A DNA stretch of 64,000 nt from HGM11525 sp036307445 (GTDB lineage: Bacteria > Bacillota > Clostridia > UBA1381): the NCBI GenBank assembly GCA_036307445.1, contig JAXJXP010000045.1:78659-142658 (forward strand), written 5' to 3'. The notes under the pieces are model-generated. The model was not told the DNA's origin, did no database searches, and saw only the letters and a list, made by a program, of their open reading frames with translations. A program made the translations under genes and the position numbers. Shown piece after piece: positions 52,900-60,601 of this stretch; within the stretch, counting starts at the first letter, position 1; every line of letters starts with the position of its first letter.

Positions 52900-54093
52900 G
52901 TGAAGGAAATAATACTTGTAAAATACGGTGAGATAATACTAAAGGGCGGAAACCGTCCTGTGTTCGAGAGAATGCTTATCAAAAATATCAGAGATGCTTT
53001 GAAGAGCTTTTCTGACTTAAGAGTAAGTATTGCTCAGGCTACAATCTATATTGAAACTGCTGAAGAAAACATTGACGAGGTTTGTGAAAGACTTGGCCGT
53101 ATTTTTGGTATTGTGTCAATTTCACGTGCAGGCGTATGTGAAAAGAATATCGAGAGCATTAAAGTTGCTGCTGTTGAATACCTTAAGGATAAGCTTAAAG
53201 CGGGTATGAGCTTTAAGGTTGAGGCAAAGCGCTCGGATAAGAGATTTCCGCTTAATTCTATCCAGATAGCGCAGCAGGTCGGTGGTGCTTTGCATGAGGG
53301 TATATCGGGGATTGTAGTTGATGTCCATAATCCTGAGGTGCTTGTCCGTGCTGAAGTAAGGGATAATGCAGCATATGTTTACAGTACATTGGATAAAATA
53401 AACGGCAGAGGCGGTATGCCGATTGGCACAGGCGGTCTTGCAACACTGCTCCTTTCGGGAGGAATAGATAGCCCTGTTGCAGGTTATATGATAGCAAAAC
53501 GTGGTGTGGAGCTTAATGCGGTAAACTTTTTTAGTTTCCCTTATACAAGCGACAGAGCGAAGGAAAAGGTAGTTGAGTTAGGCAGAATTCTAACAGGATA
53601 TGTAACAAAGCTAAAGCTCTACGTTGTTCCTTTTACTGAAATCCAGCTTGAAATCCGTGATAAGTGTCCGGAAGAACATATGACACTCATTATGCGCCGT
53701 TTTATGATGAAGATTTCAGAAATTGTGGCTAAGAAAACAAAGTCATCTGCACTTATTACGGGAGAGAGTGTAGGACAGGTTGCGAGCCAGACTTTAGCGG
53801 CGCTGAATGTTACGAATAGTGTTTGCCAAATGCCTGTTTTAAGACCGCTTATCGGAATGGACAAGGAAGAAATCATAGAGCGTGCAAGAGATATTGGTAC
53901 GTTTGAAACATCGATTCTGCCATATGAGGACTGCTGTACAGTATTTACACCCAAGCATCCGACAACAAAACCCAAGCTTGAGGATATTGAAAGGACAGAG
54001 TCGGTGCTTGATATCGATAAGCTTATTGAAAAAGCGGTAGAGGGAATAGAGGTAATAGAAATATATCCCGATATGGAGGATAGTAATGACTGA
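52900..54093 (+). CDS. thiI: tRNA 4-thiouridine synthase
   Basis: It makes s4U8 in tRNA. The 397-residue protein has a ferredoxin-like/THUMP N-terminal region (to about 165) and a PP-loop ATPase domain with LLSGGIDSPVAGYM. The rhodanese domain of E. coli ThiI is absent, so sulfur relay differs, as in other Firmicutes. Conserved Cys occur in the late YEDCCTVFTPKHP block. It starts at GTG 52900. Its end overlaps cinA by eight bases. Confidence 0.94.
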   Translation: MKEIILVKYGEIILKGGNRPVFERMLIKNIRDALKSFSDLRVSIAQATIYIETAEENIDEVCERLGRIFGIVSISRAGVCEKNIESIKVAAVEYLKDKLKAGMSFKVEAKRSDKRFPLNSIQIAQQVGGALHEGISGIVVDVHNPEVLVRAEVRDNAAYVYSTLDKINGRGGMPIGTGGLATLLLSGGIDSPVAGYMIAKRGVELNAVNFFSFPYTSDRAKEKVVELGRILTGYVTKLKLYVVPFTEIQLEIRDKCPEEHMTLIMRRFMMKISEIVAKKTKSSALITGESVGQVASQTLAALNVTNSVCQMPVLRPLIGMDKEEIIERARDIGTFETSILPYEDCCTVFTPKHPTTKPKLEDIERTESVLDIDKLIEKAVEGIEVIEIYPDMEDSND

Positions 54094-54562
54094 TTATGCA
54101 GCAAGAACAGTGAGTCTGTTAATTGAGAAAAATCTTAAAATATCAGCAGCGGAGAGCTGTACCGGCGGATTGTTTACAAAGATGATAACGGATGTAGCCG
54201 GCTCATCGGCAGTTCTTGACGCGAGTGTTGTTGCTTATGCCAATGCTGCCAAAATAAAATTTTTGGGAGTGTCAGAAAGGAATATAAGTGAGCACGGTGT
54301 AGTAAGCGAAATAGTCGCATCGGAAATGGCGATAGGTGCCACCAAACTGATGGGTGCAGATGTTGGGGTGGGCATAACAGGAATTGCAGGTCCCGATGGT
54401 GGAAGCGCTGAGAAACCGGTAGGTCTTGTGTGGACTGCCGTATGCTACAAGGGCAAGGTCTATCCTGCAAAGCTTCAGTTTTCTGGTGATAGAGATACTG
54501 TAAGAGAAAAAACCTGTGAAGCGGTTTTTAATAATATTATTGAACTGATAGAAAAGTATTAA
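54086..54562 (+). CDS. pncC: CinA C-terminal domain protein (nicotinamide-nucleotide amidase)
   Basis: A 158-residue stand-alone CinA C-terminal domain. It has the signature SAAESCTGGLFTKMITDVAGSS and GITGIAGPDGGSAEKPVGLVW. The family deamidates NMN to nicotinate mononucleotide in NAD recycling. The N-terminal molybdopterin-binding-like domain of full CinA is absent. It overlaps thiI by eight bases and ends the 16-kb operon-like run. Confidence 0.92.
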   Translation: MTDYAARTVSLLIEKNLKISAAESCTGGLFTKMITDVAGSSAVLDASVVAYANAAKIKFLGVSERNISEHGVVSEIVASEMAIGATKLMGADVGVGITGIAGPDGGSAEKPVGLVWTAVCYKGKVYPAKLQFSGDRDTVREKTCEAVFNNIIELIEKY

Positions 54563-54589
54563 AAAAAATAGATTTTTTTAAAAAATATG

Positions 54590-54618
54590 TTGACAAACCA
54601 AATACTCTGTGCTATAAT
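54590..54618 (+). promoter_or_regulatory. Promoter of the tRNA-Leu/tRNA-Gln unit
   Basis: A full consensus: TTGACA at 54590-54595, a 17-base spacer and TATAAT at 54613-54618, 35 bases before tRNA-Leu. Confidence 0.9.
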
Positions 54619-54653
54619 ATCATTTGTTCGGTACTTAAGAGGGTATCCGATAT

Positions 54654-54737
54654 GCGAGTGTGCTGGAATAGGCAGACAGGCACGTTTGAGGGGCGTGTGT
54701 CTTTGACGTATGGGTTCAAGTCCCATCACTCGCACCA
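54654..54737 (+). tRNA. tRNA-Leu (anticodon GAG)
   Basis: An 84-base class II tRNA with encoded CCA. The acceptor GCGAGTG pairs with CACTCGC. The anticodon stem CACGT/GCGTG encloses TTGAGGG with GAG at 34-36. A long variable arm follows, then GGGTTCAAGTCCC. It abuts tRNA-Gln directly. Confidence 0.95.
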
Positions 54738-54811
54738 TGCGGAATAGTGTAAAGGTAGCACTAATGACTCTGACTCATTCTGTGAGGGTTCGAATCCTTC
54801 TTCCGCAGCCA
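54738..54811 (+). tRNA. tRNA-Gln (anticodon CTG)
   Basis: A 74-base tRNA with encoded CCA. The acceptor TGCGGAA pairs with TTCCGCA. The anticodon arm AATGA-CTCTGAC-TCATT reads CTG. The T arm is GAGGGTTCGAATCCTTC. It begins on the base after the CCA of tRNA-Leu. Part of its 3' end recurs at 54961-54977. Confidence 0.95.
54793..54809 (+). repeat. Direct repeat, copy 1 (3' end of tRNA-Gln)
   Basis: The 17 bases AATCCTTCTTCCGCAGC of the tRNA T arm and acceptor recur exactly 168 bases downstream. Confidence 0.85.
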
Positions 54812-54846
54812 AAAAAAGACGTATGCGAAGCGTACGTCTTTTTTTG
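54812..54846 (+). terminator. Terminator directly after tRNA-Gln
   Basis: A hairpin with GACGTATGC / GCGTACGTC arms (one T-G pair) extended by A and T runs, and followed by T's. Its apex is a GCGAAGC heptamer. Confidence 0.8.
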
Positions 54847-54953
54847 TGTCGTGCGGTAGGATGAGAACCCGAGGGGTGAGATCGCGAAGCCACCAAGAAG
54901 ACGAGCGAAGCGAAGTCTGATTGGAAAAGGCGTAGCATACAAGCGAGCGAAGC
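54825..54953 (+). repeat. Four dispersed GCGAAGC mini-hairpin heptamers
   Basis: GCGAAGC occurs at 54825-54831, 54884-54890, 54905-54911 and 54947-54953. Copies 3 and 4 lie in a longer shared GAGCGAAGCGA. The segment 54847-54960 carries no supportable gene. Confidence 0.8.
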
Positions 54954-54960
54954 GAGTCGT

Positions 54961-54977
54961 AATCCTTCTTCCGCAGC
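54961..54977 (+). repeat. Direct repeat, copy 2 (displaced tRNA-Gln 3' end)
   Basis: An exact 17-base copy of the tRNA-Gln 3' end, without the rest of a tRNA. It is followed after three bases by a hairpin (54982-55010) like the tRNA-Gly terminator, so it looks like the original tRNA end and terminator pushed downstream. Confidence 0.8.
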
Positions 54978-54980
54978 AAC

Positions 54981-55011
54981 GTCAGAGCAAGTTATATATT
55001 GCTTGCTCTGA
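54981..55011 (+). terminator. Displaced tRNA-terminator-like hairpin without a T tract
   Basis: CAGAGCAAG pairs with CTTGCTCTG over a 10-base AT-rich loop. It is 26/31 identical to the tRNA-Gly terminator hairpin (37997-38027), but the T run is missing. Confidence 0.6.
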
Positions 55012-55070
55012 ATGTAATTATGGAGTGATAACCCAGTTGTGTTTATATCCTACAATTTTTTTGTCAAATA

Positions 55071-55099
55071 TTGACTTTTTTTGTTGCATATAGTATAAT
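55071..55099 (+). promoter_or_regulatory. Promoter of the membrane pyrophosphatase gene
   Basis: TTGACT at 55071-55076, a 17-base spacer, and a consensus TATAAT at 55094-55099, 63 bases before the start. Confidence 0.82.
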
Positions 55100-55161
55100 A
55101 AAATTGCATTTTATGGGATTTCATTCTAAAAGTGCGTAATATAATATTTTGGAGGGGCATT

Positions 55162-57246
55162 ATGGAACAACTATCACTCTTTTTAGGACTGTCAATTCTG
55201 ACTTCTGCAGTTGCTTTTGCATTTGCTGCATACCTTTACCTTTGGGTTAAAAAGCAGAATACAGTTAATGAGAAAATTATAGAAGTATCTGCTCTTATTA
55301 AGCAGGGAGCAAATACTTTTATGCGCCGTGAATACAAAATTCTTGGTATGTTTGCTGCAATTATTGCGGTATTAATCTTTCTATTTCTCCCATCTCCTGT
55401 GTGGAAAACCGGAAACCAAATTACATCAAATATCGGGATGGCATTTTCCTATATTTTAGGAACTGTTCTTTCTGCTATTGCAGGTAAGATTGGTATTATG
55501 GTTGCTACTTTGTCAAACTCACGTGCAGCAGAGGCTGCTCAAAAAGGCATAAAGCCCGCGTTTCTTATAGGTTTTCGTGGTGGCGCAGTTATGGGGCTTT
55601 TAGTTGTTGGTTGCTCACTTCTTGGTGTGGCAACGGTTCTTTGGATTGTAGGGGATGCCTCGATTTTACTCGGTTTTTCATTTGGTGCAAGTTCTCTTGC
55701 TCTTTTCGCAAAAGCAGGAGGTGGCATTTTTACAAAAACTGCCGATGTTTCTGCTGATATCACTGGTAAAGTTGAATTGGGTATTCCTGAGGATGACCCA
55801 AGAAATCCTGCTGTTATTGCTGACAATGTCGGTGATAATGTAGGTGATGTTGCAGGTATGGGTGCAGATCTTTTCGACTCAAATGTTGCAGCTATGGCAT
55901 CTGCCCTGGTTATTGCTCAGTCACTTTCTGGTACATATGCAAATACTTCGATGGTATTTTGTTATGCAATATTGGGACTTTTGGCGTCAATTATTGGTAT
56001 TGCAACAGCAAGGTTGGGTAAAAAAGGTAATCCCACCAGGGCGCTTAACTCTTCTACATATGTTACAACGGCAATATTCTTAGCGTTTACTGCAGTTGCA
56101 ACAGCGGTAGTTGAAGGTTTTTCATGGCGCATATGGGGTGCTTCTTCTGTGGGACTTCTTGTTGGCGTTATAATTGGTCTTGCGACAGATTACTTTACGG
56201 ATGATTCAAAGCCTATTGTAAAAAAAGCTGCCCATGCTTCAGCCTCTGGACCTGCATTTACAATTTTGTCTGGTGTGTCCTATGGATTTATTTCGGCACT
56301 TCCTGCGATGGCTGGTATCGCTATTTCTGCTCTTGCTGCTTACAAAATCTGTGAGCCTATGGGCGATGGATACGCATTGTTTGGTATTTCTATGGCTGCT
56401 GTTGGTATGCTTTCTATAGTGGGTATGATTATCTCGAATGATGCTTACGGTCCCATTGTTGATAACTCTCGTGGTCTTGCCGAAATGGGCGGACTGGGAG
56501 AAGAAACTATCCGTATTGCTGATGAACTCGACAGTGCAGGTAACACGGTTAAGGCTGTTACTAAAGGTTTTTCAATTGGCGCGGCAGGCCTCACAGTTAT
56601 TTCGCTTTTGGGTGCATTTATGTCTGAAGTAAACGAAGCTATCAAAGCTACAGGCGGTACAGAACTTATTACAGGCTTTGATATTATGGATCCTACGGTG
56701 TTCTTTGGAATCTTGATTGGTGCTGCAATTCCCGCAGTATTCTCTGCTATGCTTATATTGGGCGTAGATAAAAATGCTCAGCGTATGGTTGCAGAAATTC
56801 ATCGTCAGTTCAACAATATTGTGGGTCTTAGAGAAGGTACTGCAAAGCCTGAATATGATAAATGTATTGACATTGCAACGACAGGTGCGCTCAAAGAGCT
56901 TATCCCTGCAGGACTTATGAGTATTATTGCAACTGTTATTGTTGGATTTATTGGCGGTCCTTCAGCTGTTGGTGGTTTCCTTTTAGGTAATATCGTAAGT
57001 GGACTTTTGCTTGCACTATTTATGTCTAATTCCGGAGGGCTTTGGGATAATTCTAAAAAGTACGTTGAAGCAGGCAATGAGGGCGGTAAGGGTAGCGACG
57101 CTCATAAAGCAGCTGTTATTGGTGATACAGTAGGTGATCCATTTAAGGACACCGCTGGACCTTCAATTAATACACAAATTACAGTTGTATCCTTAGTGGC
57201 ATCATTGCTTTCAACATTATTTGTGGCATTTTCAATTTTTGGCTAA
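55162..57246 (+). CDS. hppA: Membrane-bound ion-pumping pyrophosphatase
   Basis: It couples hydrolysis of pyrophosphate to H+ (or Na+) transport across the membrane. The 694-residue protein has about 16 hydrophobic segments. The catalytic core DVSADITGKVELGIPEDDPR, then NPAVIADNVGDNVGDVAGMG and the late DTVGDPFKDTAGPSIN are intact. The stretch GNTVKAVTKG has Lys and Thr where K+-dependent enzymes have Ala and Gly, the mark of the K+-independent, usually H+-pumping, class. ATG 55162 has GGAGGGG upstream; the frame to 55132 is not supported. It is monocistronic. Confidence 0.96.
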   Translation: MEQLSLFLGLSILTSAVAFAFAAYLYLWVKKQNTVNEKIIEVSALIKQGANTFMRREYKILGMFAAIIAVLIFLFLPSPVWKTGNQITSNIGMAFSYILGTVLSAIAGKIGIMVATLSNSRAAEAAQKGIKPAFLIGFRGGAVMGLLVVGCSLLGVATVLWIVGDASILLGFSFGASSLALFAKAGGGIFTKTADVSADITGKVELGIPEDDPRNPAVIADNVGDNVGDVAGMGADLFDSNVAAMASALVIAQSLSGTYANTSMVFCYAILGLLASIIGIATARLGKKGNPTRALNSSTYVTTAIFLAFTAVATAVVEGFSWRIWGASSVGLLVGVIIGLATDYFTDDSKPIVKKAAHASASGPAFTILSGVSYGFISALPAMAGIAISALAAYKICEPMGDGYALFGISMAAVGMLSIVGMIISNDAYGPIVDNSRGLAEMGGLGEETIRIADELDSAGNTVKAVTKGFSIGAAGLTVISLLGAFMSEVNEAIKATGGTELITGFDIMDPTVFFGILIGAAIPAVFSAMLILGVDKNAQRMVAEIHRQFNNIVGLREGTAKPEYDKCIDIATTGALKELIPAGLMSIIATVIVGFIGGPSAVGGFLLGNIVSGLLLALFMSNSGGLWDNSKKYVEAGNEGGKGSDAHKAAVIGDTVGDPFKDTAGPSINTQITVVSLVASLLSTLFVAFSIFG

Positions 57247-57379
57247 TACATATTTATATAACTATATTATCGGTAGAGAAGAACCTTGTCAGAAAAAAGA
57301 AGTAGGTGTTAAGAAAATAATTGAATTAAGCACAATGTAATTTAAAAAGATTTCTGAGTGTTATAAATAATATTGTAGA

Positions 57380-57413
57380 AGAAGCATATAAATAATATAT
57401 GCTTCTTTCTTTG
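57380..57413 (+). terminator. Terminator about 135 bases after hppA
   Basis: A perfect stem AGAAGCATATA / TATATGCTTCT with loop AATAA, followed by TTCTTTGTTTT. Confidence 0.7.
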
Positions 57414-57491
57414 TTTTGGAAAGTAAACTTTGCGAAATATTATTGAAATAATTGATCTGTTGTGATAATATTAAAATATAAACATAATAAT

Positions 57492-57506
57492 GCAACCATA
57501 GGTTGC
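57492..57506 (+). promoter_or_regulatory. Inverted repeat upstream of the amino-sugar operon promoter
   Basis: GCAACC-ATA-GGTTGC, a perfect 6-bp dyad, ends 24 bases before the -35. It is a candidate operator for a dimeric regulator, possibly the XRE domain encoded just downstream. Confidence 0.4.
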
Positions 57507-57529
57507 CTGAAAATTCAAATATAAGTTGG

Positions 57530-57558
57530 TTGATATATTAAAACAATGTTGGTAATAT
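57530..57558 (+). promoter_or_regulatory. Promoter of the HTH-phosphoglucosamine mutase operon
   Basis: TTGATA at 57530-57535, a 17-base spacer and TAATAT at 57553-57558, 41 bases before the start codon. The -10 lies in an imperfect dyad TTGGTA...TACCCAA (57549-57567). Confidence 0.65.
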
Positions 57559-57598
57559 TATACCCAATAATAGATATTGAAGGACCGGTGATTAAAAA

Positions 57599-59221
57599 AT
57601 GACAATTGGTGAAAAAATTACAAAGCTCAGAATGAATACTGATATATCTCAGGAACAGCTTGCGGAAAAAATATCAGTATCCCGTCAATCTGTTTCAAAA
57701 TGGGAAATGGATCAGGCTATTCCTCATATAGATAAGGTGCTTCAGCTTTGTGAATTGTTTAAGATTTCTACTGATGAATTACTTCGTGATACTGTCAGTA
57801 TTGACCGTGTTTTACGTGAGTCAAAGGATGGTAATAAATATTTCGGCACGGATGGCTTTAGAGGTGAGGCGAACGTAAATCTTACCTCTATTCAGGCATA
57901 TAGGGTGGGCAGATTTCTTGGCTGGTACTATTCTTCAACATTATCAGGATGTAATAATCCCGGTTATCGTCCGAGGATTGTAATAGGAAAGGATACCAGA
58001 CGTTCAAGCTATATGCTTGAATACTCAATTGTTGCGGGAATAACAGCATCAGGAGCAGACGCGTATATGCTTCATGTTACTACCACTCCGAGTGTGTCCT
58101 ATGTTGCAAGACAGGAAGAATTTGATTGCGGTATTATGATTACTGCGTCACATAACCCTTATTACGATAACGGAATTAAGGTGATTAACCGTTATGGAGA
58201 AAAGCTTGATGACAGAACGACTGCCCTGATTGAAGCTTATATTGACGGAGATATGAGCAGTATTGGACTGAATATGGAAGACATTCCATTTGCAAAAAGG
58301 GATAATATTGGACGTATTATAGATTATGTTTCTGGCAGAAACAGATATGTAGGCTATCTTATTTCGCTTGCTTCTAATTCTTATAAAGAGCTAAAAATCG
58401 GTCTTGACTGCGCGAACGGTGCATCGTGGATGATTGCAAACTCAGTGTTCGGTGCGTTGGGAGCAAAGACGGTTGTAATAGGTGCTCAGCCTGACGGCCT
58501 TAATGTAAATAATGGCTGTGGCTCGACTCACATTGAAAATCTGTGCAGACTTGTTAAGGAAGAGCATCTTGATGTTGGCTTTGCTTTTGACGGAGATTGC
58601 GACCGTTGTATTGCAGTTGACCAAAACGGCAATGTTGTTGACGGCGATGCAATGATGTACATTCTCGGAAAGAGACTGAAGGCAAGAGGTATGCTCAATA
58701 AGAATACTGTTGTTACAACAGTAATGTCAAACAGCGGACTTATGGCAAGTTTTAAAGAAGTGGGAATTTCTTGCGAGCAGACTGCCGTCGGGGATAGGTT
58801 TGTGTATGAATGTATGCAGAACAATGATTATTCGTTAGGCGGTGAGCAGTCAGGACATATTATAATGAAGAAATATGCAACAACAGGTGATGGACTCTTA
58901 ACTGCGATAATGATTTCGGAGGAGATTTGCGATTCAAAGCTATCCCTTGCGAAGCTTGCAGAACCAGTTAAGCTTTACCCGCAGTACACGAAGAATATAA
59001 GAGTAAAAGATAAGGCGGCAGTTCTTAAGGATTCAAGCGTAATAGCAGAAACTGTTGCGGTTGAAAAGCTTATAGCCGGAAAGGGCAGAGTCCTGTTAAG
59101 ACAAAGCGGTACAGAGCCGGTAATTCGTGTTATGATAGAGTGTGAAACGATGGAAAAATGTATAGAGTATGCAGACAGAGTAATAAATAAAGTCATTGAA
59201 GGGGGATATGGAGTTGATTAA
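57599..59221 (+). CDS. XRE helix-turn-helix domain fused to phosphoglucosamine mutase
   Basis: A 540-residue fusion in one uninterrupted frame. Residues 1-65 are a Cro/C1-type HTH: LRMNTDISQEQLAEKISVSR, then QSVSKWEMDQAIPHIDKV, as in clostridial XRE regulators. Residues about 78-540 are a complete GlmM-type phosphohexomutase: YFGTDGFRGEANV, the phosphoserine loop ITASHNPYYD (Ser184), Mg-binding DGDCDR (331-336; usual form DGDGDR), sugar-binding GGEQSGH (414-420) and phosphate-binding RQSGTEP (501-507). GlmM interconverts glucosamine 6- and 1-phosphate. The start ATG 57599 has AAGGACCGGTG upstream. It is the first gene before an LbH acyltransferase-like gene and nagB. A DNA-binding, metabolite-responsive role is inferred. 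Confidence 0.9.
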   Translation: MTIGEKITKLRMNTDISQEQLAEKISVSRQSVSKWEMDQAIPHIDKVLQLCELFKISTDELLRDTVSIDRVLRESKDGNKYFGTDGFRGEANVNLTSIQAYRVGRFLGWYYSSTLSGCNNPGYRPRIVIGKDTRRSSYMLEYSIVAGITASGADAYMLHVTTTPSVSYVARQEEFDCGIMITASHNPYYDNGIKVINRYGEKLDDRTTALIEAYIDGDMSSIGLNMEDIPFAKRDNIGRIIDYVSGRNRYVGYLISLASNSYKELKIGLDCANGASWMIANSVFGALGAKTVVIGAQPDGLNVNNGCGSTHIENLCRLVKEEHLDVGFAFDGDCDRCIAVDQNGNVVDGDAMMYILGKRLKARGMLNKNTVVTTVMSNSGLMASFKEVGISCEQTAVGDRFVYECMQNNDYSLGGEQSGHIIMKKYATTGDGLLTAIMISEEICDSKLSLAKLAEPVKLYPQYTKNIRVKDKAAVLKDSSVIAETVAVEKLIAGKGRVLLRQSGTEPVIRVMIECETMEKCIEYADRVINKVIEGGYGVD

Positions 59222-59882
59222 AAAGGTAAAAACAAGTGAGTTATTTAGCTGTGAAAATGAGTATCTTAAAGACGTTTTTGAGAAATCAGAATATCCGTGG
59301 GAGATACTGCCCAAAATTAAAGAATATATAAATAACCTCTTGGAAAAAGGCATTTCTGGTTATGAAAAGATTTCAGAGGGGGTTCTTGTAGGTAAAAATG
59401 TTAAAATTTATCCGACAGCAACTATTGAACCTCCGGCTATAATTGGTGAGGGAACAGAAATCAGGCCTGGTGCATTTTTGAGAGGATATGTAATCACCGG
59501 TAAAAACTGTGTTATAGGAAATTCGAGCGAACTTAAAAACTGTGTTTTATGCGACAATGTTCAGGTACCGCACTATAATTATGTAGGAGATTCGGTTCTT
59601 GGATATAAGGCGCATATGGGTGCAGGGTCTATTTGTTCAAATCTCAAGAGTGACGGCAAGTCGGTAGCAATTCACGCAGATAAGGATTATGAAACTGGTA
59701 TGCGTAAAATTGGAGCTATTCTGGCTGATGGCGCAGATGTCGGTTGCGGCTGTGTTCTTAATCCCGGTACCGTTATAGGAAAGAACACATCTGTATATCC
59801 ACTAAATAGCTTAAGGGGTGTTTATCCTGCTGATTGTATTGTTAAGAGCCAGACAAATGTTGTAAAAAGAGAAAGTAGGTAA
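59208..59882 (+). CDS. Left-handed beta-helix protein, UDP-GlcNAc pyrophosphorylase-like without uridyltransferase domain
   Basis: A 224-residue protein with an N-terminal region of about 60 residues (TSELFSCENEY, then SEYPWEILPKIKEYI) and a hexapeptide-repeat beta-helix (GVLVGKNVKIYPTATIEPPA, then IIGEGTEIRPGAFLRGY). HYNYVGDSVLGYKAHMGAGS resembles the acetyltransferase active-site region of GlmU (where HxNxxG is catalytic). The GlmU uridyltransferase Rossmann domain is missing. It may acetylate GlcN-1-P or a related sugar, or transfer nucleotide with another domain; not established. ATG 59208 is chosen, within the end of the mutase gene; TTG 59196 or 59214 are possible. nagB follows three bases after its stop. 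Confidence 0.85.
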   Translation: MELIKKVKTSELFSCENEYLKDVFEKSEYPWEILPKIKEYINNLLEKGISGYEKISEGVLVGKNVKIYPTATIEPPAIIGEGTEIRPGAFLRGYVITGKNCVIGNSSELKNCVLCDNVQVPHYNYVGDSVLGYKAHMGAGSICSNLKSDGKSVAIHADKDYETGMRKIGAILADGADVGCGCVLNPGTVIGKNTSVYPLNSLRGVYPADCIVKSQTNVVKRESR

Positions 59883-59885
59883 ATT

Positions 59886-60596
59886 ATGAATTATATTAAG
59901 GTAAACAGCTATGATGAGTTGAGTCAAAAAGCAGCAAATATTATTGCTGCACAGGTTATTATGAAGTCCTGTTCGGTTTTGGGCTTGGCAACAGGATCTT
60001 CTCCGCTTGGCACATATGAAAAGCTTGTGCAAATGTGCAAAGCAGGAGACCTTGACTTTTCGGCGGTAACATCGGTTAATCTTGATGAATATGTAGGACT
60101 TGCTGCTGATAACAAACAGAGCTACCGTTATTTTATGGATACTAATTTATTTTCAAAGATAAATATTGACAAGTCAAAAACATATGTTCCCAACGGCTGT
60201 GCAGATGATATGAAAGACGAGGGGGACAGATATGATGCCTTGATAAAAGGTCTCGGTGGTATTGATTTACAGCTCTTGGGAATTGGTCTTGACGGTCACA
60301 TCGGCTTTAACGAGCCTGATGAGTTTTTTACTAAGGAAACGCATCTTGTAACCCTTGACCAGTCAACTATTGAAGCAAATGCAAGATTTTTTGGCTCAAA
60401 GGACGAAGTTCCTACAAAAGCGATTACGATGGGCATGATGTCGATTATGCAGGCTAAAAAGGTACTCCTTATTGCTAACGGAAAGAATAAAAAGGATATT
60501 GTAGAACAAGCCTTTTTTGGACCTATTACTCCCAAAGTACCAGCATCAATCCTACAGCTGCATCCAGACCTTACGGTTATATACAGCGAAAACTAA
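59886..60596 (+). CDS. nagB: Glucosamine-6-phosphate deaminase
   Basis: It converts glucosamine 6-phosphate to fructose 6-phosphate and ammonia. The 236-residue protein has LGLATGSSPLGTYEKL, VNLDEYVGL with the catalytic Asp, and LLGIGLDGHIGFNEP with the catalytic His. It is short compared with E. coli NagB (266), like Gram-positive forms without the allosteric C-terminus. It is the last gene of the HTH-GlmM operon, competing with GlmM for the same substrate, so the operon sits at the GlcN-6-P branch point. Confidence 0.95.
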   Translation: MNYIKVNSYDELSQKAANIIAAQVIMKSCSVLGLATGSSPLGTYEKLVQMCKAGDLDFSAVTSVNLDEYVGLAADNKQSYRYFMDTNLFSKINIDKSKTYVPNGCADDMKDEGDRYDALIKGLGGIDLQLLGIGLDGHIGFNEPDEFFTKETHLVTLDQSTIEANARFFGSKDEVPTKAITMGMMSIMQAKKVLLIANGKNKKDIVEQAFFGPITPKVPASILQLHPDLTVIYSEN

Positions 60597-60601
60597 ACTA
60601 A

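Larger units (their letters stand above)
57247..57529. other. Gene-free AT-rich intergenic region with one terminator
   Basis: No supportable coding sequence is seen on either strand. It contains a long 3' leader after hppA, the hairpin at 57380-57413, and an inverted repeat at 57492-57506 close to the next promoter. Confidence 0.7.

Noticed and set aside
54726..54979. Minus-strand reading frames across tRNA-Gln and the following segment, one containing AAEEGFEPSQ
   Set aside because: The coding sequence is the antisense of a tRNA and repeat-rich DNA. The EEGFEPSQ-type peptide is a well-known artefact of translating tRNA genes, and there is no ribosome binding site.
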